From assembly GCA_023389055.1 (NCBI GenBank), contig JAEWFA010000038.1, positions 62,001 to 126,000 of the forward strand: a stretch of DNA of 64,000 bases, in the 5' to 3' direction. Origin of the DNA: Pseudomonadota bacterium (lineage in GTDB: Bacteria; Pseudomonadota; Gammaproteobacteria; Burkholderiales; Burkholderiaceae_E). Shown here piece by piece: positions 57,883-64,000 of this stretch (within the stretch, counting starts at the first letter, position 1; each line of letters starts with the position of its first letter). The notes under the pieces are model-generated. The model saw only the letters and a program-made list of their open reading frames with translations. It had not been told where the DNA came from and ran no database searches. The translations under genes were made by a program, and so were the position numbers.

Positions 57883-58850
57883 TGAAGATGACCTTCCTGG
57901 AATTCGAGCAGCCGATCGCCGATCTCGAGCAGAAGATCGAGGCGCTGCGATTCGCGCAGGAGGACTCCGCGGTCGACATTGCCGAGGAAGTCGCGCGGCT
58001 GCAGCAGAAGAGTCAGTTGCTGCTGAAGGACACCTACGCGAAGCTCACGCCGTGGCAGGTAGCGATGGTCGCGCGTCATCCGCAGCGTCCGTACACGCTC
58101 GACTACGTGCAGGCGATCTTCACCGATTTCCACGAGCTGCACGGCGATCGGGAATTCGCCGACGACCCGGCCATCGTCGGCGGGCTGGCGCGCCTGAACG
58201 GCCAGCCGGTGATGGTGCTCGGCCACCAGAAAGGCCGAGGCACGAAGGAGCGCAGCCAGCGCAACTTCGGGATGCCCCGGCCCGAGGGTTATCGAAAGGC
58301 GCTGCGGCTGATGAAGCTCGCGGAGAAGTTCGAGCTGCCGCTGTTCACCTTCGTCGACACGCCGGGCGCATTCCCCGGCATCGACGCCGAGGAGCGCAAC
58401 CAGTCGGAGGCGATCGGGCGCAACCTGTACGAGATGGCGGCGCTGCGCGTGCCGATCGTCGCCACGGTGATCGGCGAGGGCGGCTCGGGCGGCGCGCTGG
58501 CGATCGCGGTGGGCGACGTCACGCTGATGCTGCAGTACGCGATCTACTCGGTGATCTCGCCCGAGGGCTGCGCGGCGATCCTCTGGAAGAGCGCCGAGAA
58601 GGCGCCCGAGGCGGCCGAGACGCTCGGCATCACCGCGCACCGGCTCAAGGCGCTCGGGCTGGTCGATCGGATCATCAGCGAGCCGGTGGGCGGTGCGCAT
58701 CGCGACCCGGCGCACATGGCGCAGCTGCTCAAGCGCGCGCTGTCCGACGCGCTGCGCCAGTTCCAGGGCGTCGATCCGAAGGCGCTGCTCGAGCAGCGGC
58801 ACCAGCGGATCCTGCACTATGGGAAGTTCAAGGAGCTCGGGCAGGACTGA
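57882..58850 (+). CDS. accA: Acetyl-CoA carboxylase carboxyltransferase alpha
   Basis: AccA pairs with AccD to move the carboxyl group from biotin to acetyl-CoA for fatty-acid synthesis. The 322-residue protein shows LEFEQPIADLEQKIEALR at the start, then GHQKGRGTKE, FVDTPGAFPGI and the oxyanion segment GEGGSGGALAIAVGD. ATG 57882 overlaps the alkA stop. The end overlaps tilS by 32 bases, so alkA-accA-tilS are translationally linked. Confidence 0.98.
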   Translation: MKMTFLEFEQPIADLEQKIEALRFAQEDSAVDIAEEVARLQQKSQLLLKDTYAKLTPWQVAMVARHPQRPYTLDYVQAIFTDFHELHGDREFADDPAIVGGLARLNGQPVMVLGHQKGRGTKERSQRNFGMPRPEGYRKALRLMKLAEKFELPLFTFVDTPGAFPGIDAEERNQSEAIGRNLYEMAALRVPIVATVIGEGGSGGALAIAVGDVTLMLQYAIYSVISPEGCAAILWKSAEKAPEAAETLGITAHRLKALGLVDRIISEPVGGAHRDPAHMAQLLKRALSDALRQFQGVDPKALLEQRHQRILHYGKFKELGQD

Positions 58851-60261
58851 GCCGGGCGCGGCCGGGAGCGCGTCGTCGCACGTGCTCGAAGCGGTCGCGT
58901 CGTCGCTGCAGGGCTTTGCCGCCGAAGACCGCGTCGTCGTCGCCTTCAGCGGCGGCGTCGACTCCACGGTGCTGCTCGATGCCGTCGCACGCTGCCGATC
59001 CGGCGAGCGAGTCGTCGCCTGGCACGTGCATCACGGGCTGCAGCCGCAGGCCGACGACTGGCGCGTGCACTGCGAGCGCGAAGCGGCGCGGCTCGGCGTG
59101 CGCTTCGGCGCAACGCGCCTCGCCGTCGCGCCGCGTGGCGCCAATCTCGAAGCGTGGGCGCGCGAGATGCGCTACCGCGCGCTGTGGGAAGCGGTCGCGC
59201 AGACCGGCTCGGTGGCGCTGCTCACTGCGCATCACGCCGACGACCAACTCGAGACGGTGCTGATGCGCCTGGCGCGCGGCAGCGGCCCGGCGGCACTCGG
59301 CGCGATGTCGCCGGCACAGCACCGCAAGGGCGGGTGGCTGCTGCGTCCGCTGCTGGCGACCGGACGCGAGCGCATCGTCGAAGCGGCGCGCGAGCGGAGC
59401 CTGCGGTGGATCGACGACCCGATGAATGTCGATGCCGATTTCCTGCGCGTCGCGTTGCGCACGCGCGTCATTCCCGAACTGGCGAAAGGGGCGCCTGCCT
59501 TGCGCGAGAACGTGCTGCGCTCGGCGCAGTGGCTGCGGGAAAGCGGCGAGGTGTTGGGCGAACTTGCGCAGCGCGACCTGCGCGAGGCCGGGGTTGCGCC
59601 CGGCGCGCGAGCGATCGACCGACGCGCGCTTTCAGCGCTGCCCGCCGCACGACGCGACCTCGCCGTTCGCGCGTGGTTCGACTCGCTCGGCGTCGCCGCG
59701 CCGAGCCGCGCGCGTCTTGGCGCGTGGGTTTCGCAGATGCTGCTCGGCGCCTCGGCGCACGCGCAACTCGAGCACGACGGCCAGCGTTTTCGCCGTTATC
59801 GCGATCGCGTCACCGTGGAGTCGGCGCAGGCCGGCGCCGATATTGCGCCGCCGGTCTTCGCTTTTCGCTGGCAGGGCGAGCGCGAGATCGCGCTTGCAGC
59901 GTGGGGCGGAACCTTGTGTTTCACACCCTCGCCGCGTGCCGACGCGATCGACACCGCGTGGTTCTCCGCGCAACCGCTCGAGCTTCGTTCGGCGCACAGC
60001 ACACAGCGATTGCGCCCGCGGGCCGGCGGCCCGAGCCGCAGCGTGAAGAACCTGTTCCAGGAGCGCGGAGTCCCGCCGCACCTTCGTGCCCGGATGCCGG
60101 CGCTGCATGCGGGCGAGCGGCTGCTCTACGTCGCGGGAATCGGCATGGATCGCAGTGCGCCGCCCGGCGCCGAGGGCGAATCGCGCATCGAGATCGAGTG
60201 GCGCGCCGACGACGCGGACGACCCGCGCGCAGCCTTCGGCGACGCGGACGCTTCCGTATAA
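58819..60261 (+). CDS. tilS: tRNA(Ile)-lysidine synthetase
   Basis: TilS adds lysine to C34 of tRNA-Ile(CAU), changing its codon reading. The PP-loop SGGVDST is at residues 44-50, followed by HVHHGLQPQADDW and MRYRALWE. TAHHADDQLETVLMRLARGSG is another family motif, and the C-terminal domain with PSRSVKNLFQERGVPPHLR binds the tRNA. The protein has 480 residues with ATG 58819, which overlaps accA; a later start is possible because the first ~20 residues are not conserved. Confidence 0.95.
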   Translation: MGSSRSSGRTEPGAAGSASSHVLEAVASSLQGFAAEDRVVVAFSGGVDSTVLLDAVARCRSGERVVAWHVHHGLQPQADDWRVHCEREAARLGVRFGATRLAVAPRGANLEAWAREMRYRALWEAVAQTGSVALLTAHHADDQLETVLMRLARGSGPAALGAMSPAQHRKGGWLLRPLLATGRERIVEAARERSLRWIDDPMNVDADFLRVALRTRVIPELAKGAPALRENVLRSAQWLRESGEVLGELAQRDLREAGVAPGARAIDRRALSALPAARRDLAVRAWFDSLGVAAPSRARLGAWVSQMLLGASAHAQLEHDGQRFRRYRDRVTVESAQAGADIAPPVFAFRWQGEREIALAAWGGTLCFTPSPRADAIDTAWFSAQPLELRSAHSTQRLRPRAGGPSRSVKNLFQERGVPPHLRARMPALHAGERLLYVAGIGMDRSAPPGAEGESRIEIEWRADDADDPRAAFGDADASV

Positions 60262-60262
60262 T
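60257..60262 (+). promoter_or_regulatory. Perfect -10 (TATAAT) before lysC
   Basis: TATAAT overlaps the tilS stop codon and lies 37 bases before the lysC start. The -35 region (CTTCGG or nearby) is poor. lysC may thus have its own promoter within the operon. Confidence 0.45.
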
Positions 60263-60298
60263 TGCGGGTTTTTTGCGCCGCGCATGGCGGGTACCGCG

Positions 60299-61576
60299 AT
60301 GGCCCTGATCGTTCACAAGTACGGCGGCACCTCGATGGGCTCGGTCGAGCGCATCCGCAACGTCGCGCGCCGCGTGGCCACCTGGCGCGAAGCCGGCCAC
60401 CGGATGGTCGTCGTCCCGTCGGCGATGTCCGGCGAGACGAACCGGCTGATCGCGCTCGCGCGCGAGATCCAGCCGCAGCCCGACCGACGCGAGCTCGACA
60501 TGATCGCCTCCACCGGCGAGCAGGTTTCGGTCGGCCTGCTGGCGATGGCGCTCAAGTCGATCGGCGTCGACGCCGTCAGCTATGCGGGCTGGCAGGTACC
60601 GGTGCGCACCGACAGCGCATTCACGAAGGCGCGCATCGTGTCGATCGACGACACGCGCGTGCGCAAGGACCTCGACGCCGGTCGCGTCGTCATCATCACC
60701 GGTTTCCAGGGCGTCGACGCCGACGGCAACATCACGACGCTCGGCCGCGGAGGCTCGGACACCTCGGCGGTGGCGGTGGCCGCCGCGCTGAACGCCGACG
60801 AGTGCCTGATCTACACCGACGTCGACGGCGTCTACACCACCGATCCGCGCATCGTCCCCGAAGCGCGCCGGCTCGAACGCGTCACCTTCGAGGAGATGCT
60901 CGAGATGGCGAGCCTCGGCTCCAAAGTGCTGCAGATCCGCTCGGTGGAGTTCGCCGGCAAATACAAGGTGAAGACGCGCGTGCTGTCGAGCCTCACGCCG
61001 CCCGACATCCCGGTGGACATCGAAGCGAAGTCGGGCACGCTGATCACATTCGAGGAAGATCCGGAAATGGAACAGGCCGTCATCTCGGGTATCGCGTTCA
61101 ACCGCGAAGAGGCGAAGATCACGATCACGCGGGTGCCCGACCGCCCGGGGATCGCCTACCAGATCCTCGGCGCCATTGCCGACGCGAACATCGACGTCGA
61201 CATGATCATCCAGAACCAGAGCGTCGACGGCACCACCGACTTCTCGTTCACCGTGCAGGCGCCCGAGCTGCAGCGCGCGATCGACGTGCTGAACGCGAAG
61301 GTGAAGGACGAGATCGGCGCGAAGGAGATCATCGGCGACCCGAAGATCGCCAAGGTGTCGGTCGTCGGCATCGGGATGCGCTCGCACGTCGGCGTGGCGA
61401 GCCTGATGTTCAAGACGCTGTCGGAAGAGGGCATCAACATCCAGATGATCTCGACGAGCGAAATCAAGATCTCGGTGATCATCGAGGACAAGTACATGGA
61501 GCTGGCCGTTCGAGCGCTGCACAAGGTGTTCGGACTGGACAAGCCGGCGCTGGCGGGGGAGCCGCTCGGCAAGTAG
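60299..61576 (+). CDS. lysC: Aspartate kinase
   Basis: LysC phosphorylates aspartate, the first step toward lysine, threonine and methionine. The 425-residue protein shows KYGGTSMGS (residues 7-15), FQGVDADGNITTLGRGGSDTSA, and DVDGVYTTDPR in the kinase domain. Two ACT domains (about 265-345 and 350-420) should give feedback control. MALIVHKYGG at 60299 is the usual family start, although MAGTAM five codons earlier is open. The gene order accA-tilS-lysC is typical of Burkholderiales. Confidence 0.97.
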   Translation: MALIVHKYGGTSMGSVERIRNVARRVATWREAGHRMVVVPSAMSGETNRLIALAREIQPQPDRRELDMIASTGEQVSVGLLAMALKSIGVDAVSYAGWQVPVRTDSAFTKARIVSIDDTRVRKDLDAGRVVIITGFQGVDADGNITTLGRGGSDTSAVAVAAALNADECLIYTDVDGVYTTDPRIVPEARRLERVTFEEMLEMASLGSKVLQIRSVEFAGKYKVKTRVLSSLTPPDIPVDIEAKSGTLITFEEDPEMEQAVISGIAFNREEAKITITRVPDRPGIAYQILGAIADANIDVDMIIQNQSVDGTTDFSFTVQAPELQRAIDVLNAKVKDEIGAKEIIGDPKIAKVSVVGIGMRSHVGVASLMFKTLSEEGINIQMISTSEIKISVIIEDKYMELAVRALHKVFGLDKPALAGEPLGK

Positions 61577-61803
61577 TTTCGGCCCGCGGGCCGGCGCGAG
61601 TTCGCACCTGCCCGCGACCCCGTTGGCAACCGAACAACTCGTGTTGCCGCATGTCGCAGGGACTATCGTTCCGGGCTTCACAGCGCGCGTTCGCGACGAC
61701 AACAAAGACCGCGGGCGTTCCGGCCGCGCACCTGCAACGCACAAACAGGGAGGGCCACGAACCGAACCAGGCACCGTCCAGCTCCGAACCAAAGGAGGTT
61801 CAG

Positions 61804-63189
61804 ATGAGCACGCTGGCCAATACTGCGATCGATAAGCTGCGAGGGAAGGTCGACGGACAGGTCTTACTTCCCGACGATGGCGCTTACGATGCGGCGCGAA
61901 CGATCTGGAATGCGATGATCGACAAGCACCCGGCCGCGATCGTGCGCTGCGCGTCCGACTCGGACGTCGTGCACACGGTGAACTTCGCAAGAGAAAGCGG
62001 CCTGCTGCTGGCCGTGCGCGGCGGCGGGCACAACATCGCGGGCAACGCCCTCTGCGACGGCGGCGTCGTCGCCGATCTCTCGCAGATGAAGGCGACGAAG
62101 ATCGACGCCGCTGGCAAGCGCGCAACGGTCGATGGGGGCGCCACGCTCGCCGACTTCGACGCAGCAGCGCAGGCGCACGGTCTCGCCACACCACTGGGGA
62201 TCAATTCCACGACCGGCGTGGCGGGGTTGACGCTCGGCGGGGGCTTCGGTTGGCTCAGTCGCAAGTACGGAATGACGGTCGACAATCTCGAATCGGCCGA
62301 CGTCGTCACCGCGACCGGCGACGTGCTGCGCGCGAGCGACAACGAGAATTCCGATCTCTTCTGGGCACTTCGGGGGGGCGGCGGCAACTTCGGCGCGGTA
62401 ACGCGCTTCCGGTTCCGGCTGCACGAGGTCGGGCCGGACCTGCTCAGTGGACTGATCTTCTATCCGATTGCCGAGGCGAAGGCCGTGCTGCAGCAGTACC
62501 GCGACTTCGTCGCCAACGCGCCCGACGAACTCGTCGTGTGGACGATACTGCGCAAGGCGCCGCCACTGCCTTTCCTGCCGCAGGAGGCTCACGGCACCGA
62601 AGTACTCGCGATCGCGTTGCTCTACGTCGGCGATCCGGAGAAGGGCAGGTCGCTGATCGAGCCGCTTCGCCACTTCGGCAAGCCGGTCGGCGAGTTCATC
62701 GGCGTCCAGCCGTACACGGCCTGGCAGCAGGCCTTCGATCCGCTGCTCACTCCCGGCGCCCGCAACTACTGGAAGTCGCACAACTTCACCAAGCTCGATG
62801 ACGGCCTGTTCGACGAGGTGATCCGGTACATCGGAACGCTGCCGTCTCCGCAGTGCGAGATCTTCTTCGGCGCAATCGGCTGCGCCACGACGAAGCCGGC
62901 AGCCGACGCCATGGCGTATGCGCATCGCGACGCGCTCTATGTGATGAACGTACACGGGCGCTGGGACGACCCGGCGGACGACGAACGCTGCATCCGTTGG
63001 GCTCGTGAGTTCTTCAAGGCTTCGGCGCCCTACGCCGGCAGCGGTGTCTACGTGAACTTCCTCACGGCCGACGAAGGCGACCGCGTCGGCGCCGCCTACG
63101 GCGCGAACTACGATCGGCTGTCGCAGGTGAAGCGCAAGTACGATCCCGAGAACCTGTTCCGCGTGAACCAGAACATCCGCCCCGCCTGA
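61804..63189 (+). CDS. FAD-linked oxidase, berberine-bridge type
   Basis: The 461-residue flavoenzyme has a PCMH-type FAD domain with RGGGHNIAGNALCDGG near residue 70, where the histidine is the usual site of covalent flavin attachment, and GLTLGGGFGWLSRKYG. A substrate domain follows, and the BBE C-terminus YGANYDRLSQVKRKYDPENLF ends the protein. No signal peptide is seen. Relatives oxidise sugars, alkaloids or phenolics; the substrate is unknown. AAAGGAGG lies 3-10 bases upstream. Its 227-base upstream gap shows no other feature. It interrupts the usual lysC-tRNA-Ser neighbourhood. Confidence 0.9.
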   Translation: MSTLANTAIDKLRGKVDGQVLLPDDGAYDAARTIWNAMIDKHPAAIVRCASDSDVVHTVNFARESGLLLAVRGGGHNIAGNALCDGGVVADLSQMKATKIDAAGKRATVDGGATLADFDAAAQAHGLATPLGINSTTGVAGLTLGGGFGWLSRKYGMTVDNLESADVVTATGDVLRASDNENSDLFWALRGGGGNFGAVTRFRFRLHEVGPDLLSGLIFYPIAEAKAVLQQYRDFVANAPDELVVWTILRKAPPLPFLPQEAHGTEVLAIALLYVGDPEKGRSLIEPLRHFGKPVGEFIGVQPYTAWQQAFDPLLTPGARNYWKSHNFTKLDDGLFDEVIRYIGTLPSPQCEIFFGAIGCATTKPAADAMAYAHRDALYVMNVHGRWDDPADDERCIRWAREFFKASAPYAGSGVYVNFLTADEGDRVGAAYGANYDRLSQVKRKYDPENLFRVNQNIRPA

Positions 63190-63296
63190 GCAGGGCGGCG
63201 TCCGGGCCGTGCCGCCGGCCCGGACGAGTTCCGTGTGCTTCGAGCGGGTTCGGCGGTCGGTTTACGACTGAGCCGCTGCCGGCCAAGCGCCTGCGG

Positions 63297-63302
63297 TACA
63301 AT
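63297..63302 (+). promoter_or_regulatory. -10 hexamer for tRNA-Ser
   Basis: TACAAT matches the -10 consensus at five of six positions and sits 46 bases before the tRNA. The -35 is indistinct. No terminator hairpin is evident in the 233 bases between the tRNA and the next gene. Confidence 0.4.
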
Positions 63303-63347
63303 CGCGCCCGAGCCGGCATCGAGCGAGCGTTATCTCATTCGAAGCCC

Positions 63348-63440
63348 GGAGACGTGGCCGAGAGGTCGAAGGCACTCCCCTGCTAAGGGAGCATGCGGCC
63401 AAAAACTGCATCGAGGGTTCGAATCCCTCCGTCTCCGCCA
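63348..63440 (+). tRNA. tRNA-Ser(GCU)
   Basis: The 93-base class II tRNA has acceptor stem GGAGACG/CGTCTCC, anticodon arm CTCCC-CTGCTAA-GGGAG giving anticodon GCU, a long variable arm (GCATGCGGCC...), T-arm GAGGG-TTCGAAT-CCCTC and an encoded CCA. It reads AGC and AGU codons. It normally follows lysC in Burkholderiales; here the FAD oxidase gene lies between. Confidence 0.97.
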
Positions 63441-63673
63441 GTTGCGCTCGCTCCAGGGCTTCTTTTCGTCCGGCCCTATTCAGGGAACGCGGGTCCTGCC
63501 GAACGCTCCGGGGAATCACCCCGAAGCCTTCCTTCCATGTGGAGGGAAGAGGAATGACCCGCGCGGTACTCCAACGTTCCTCCATGGCCAGCGGGCACGT
63601 ATCGCTTGCGGCGCCGGTGCGAACGTAGGATCATCGACCGCGAGCTCGGCTGTTCGCCACGGAAGGAGGCACC

Positions 63674-64000
63674 ATGTTGCCCACTTCGATGCGCTCGGCT
63701 CCGGTCGTCCTCGGCACGCTCGCGACGACCCTCCTGTTGGCCTTCGCACCGCTCGACGGTGCCCGCGCCGACGAAACCTGCAACTCGCCGTACACGTCGC
63801 GCCTGATCCAGGGTCAGGAGCAGTTCCTGCACGTCTGGACGCTCGGCGTCGACGGGCTCGGCGACGGCTCCGACAAGCTCGTCACGATCGACGTCGAGCC
63901 GGGCAGCAAGACCTTCGGCAAGGTCGTCCACTCGCTGTCGGTCGGCGGGCGCGGCGAAGCGCATCACATGGGCTTCACCGACGATCGCAAGTTCCTGTGG
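63674..64000 (+). CDS. Selenium-binding/methanethiol oxidase-like protein, 3' cut
   Basis: The first 109 residues are in the window. A signal peptide (about 1-32, ending GARAD) is followed by CNSPYTSRLIQGQEQFLHVW, VDGLGDGSDKLVTIDV and GGRGEAHHMGFTDDRKFLW. These match the SBP56 family, which includes periplasmic copper-dependent methanethiol oxidase (MtoX). The HH of GEAHHM lies in a conserved, possibly metal-binding region. GGAGG lies 5 bases before the ATG. The rest of the protein (~350 residues) is beyond the end. Confidence 0.88.
   Translation, partial: MLPTSMRSAPVVLGTLATTLLLAFAPLDGARADETCNSPYTSRLIQGQEQFLHVWTLGVDGLGDGSDKLVTIDVEPGSKTFGKVVHSLSVGGRGEAHHMGFTDDRKFLW

Noticed and set aside
63262..63585. 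Minus-strand frame with AETEGFEPSMQ
   Set aside because: Antisense of tRNA-Ser; the same kind of false protein seen opposite many tRNA genes.

Overview
The window reads as chromosomal DNA of a high-GC (roughly two-thirds G+C) betaproteobacterium, most likely of the order Burkholderiales. The best evidence is gene order: lpxH, a periplasmic cyclophilin, a TPR protein, cysS, alkA, accA, tilS, lysC and tRNA-Ser follow each other as in Burkholderiales, with suhB, trmJ and cysE just upstream. TAGAAT-like -10 hexamers recur before several operons. I see no prophage, insertion sequence or CRISPR array.

Layout. 1-1.6 kb: the end of an aromatic aminotransferase gene, then a LexA-type box, a short homing-endonuclease-like remnant, and a tRNA-Asn(GUU) gene split by a group I intron. 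1.8-8.8 kb (minus strand): AlkB-like dioxygenase, erythromycin-esterase-like protein, CDF metal transporter, FMN reductase, a broken prs fragment, a DHH phosphoesterase and an APH/ATPase fusion. 8.9-14.8 kb: serC-serA, a DctPQM TRAP transporter and a LapA-like protein. 15-23 kb: a class II ribonucleotide reductase, a two-component pair, an FNR-like regulator lacking cluster cysteines, a universal stress protein, a DUF883 protein and a nuclease. 23-31 kb: cobB, a PAS/GGDEF/EAL protein, a methyltransferase, and dapA-bamC-vicX-like. 31-32.4 kb: an Ala-rich lipoprotein and an FKBP.

32.4-42.7 kb is the most unusual region. A cytochrome b/[2Fe-2S]/flavin-reductase fusion is divergent from an eight-gene operon: a small subunit, a CuA subunit II, heme-copper subunit I, SCO/SenC, a cytochrome b/2[4Fe-4S]/MvhD-like fusion, an unknown membrane protein, a second heme-copper subunit I, and a CtaA/COX15-like protein. 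Both heme-copper subunits keep the metal-ligand histidines but lack the usual active-site tyrosine, which suggests NO reductase (sNOR/NorSY-like) rather than oxidase chemistry. An FNR/DNR-type box before the operon fits low-oxygen or NO control. All functional statements about this cluster are inference.

42.6-64 kb is mostly housekeeping: mutS, a phosphoesterase pseudogene, a methyltransferase, rnk, Nudix and MBL proteins, suhB, trmJ, cysE, lpxH, a cyclophilin, a TPR protein, cysS, a DUF6352-like protein, alkA, accA, tilS and lysC. A FAD-linked oxidase, tRNA-Ser(GCU) and the start of a selenium-binding/methanethiol-oxidase-like gene end the window.
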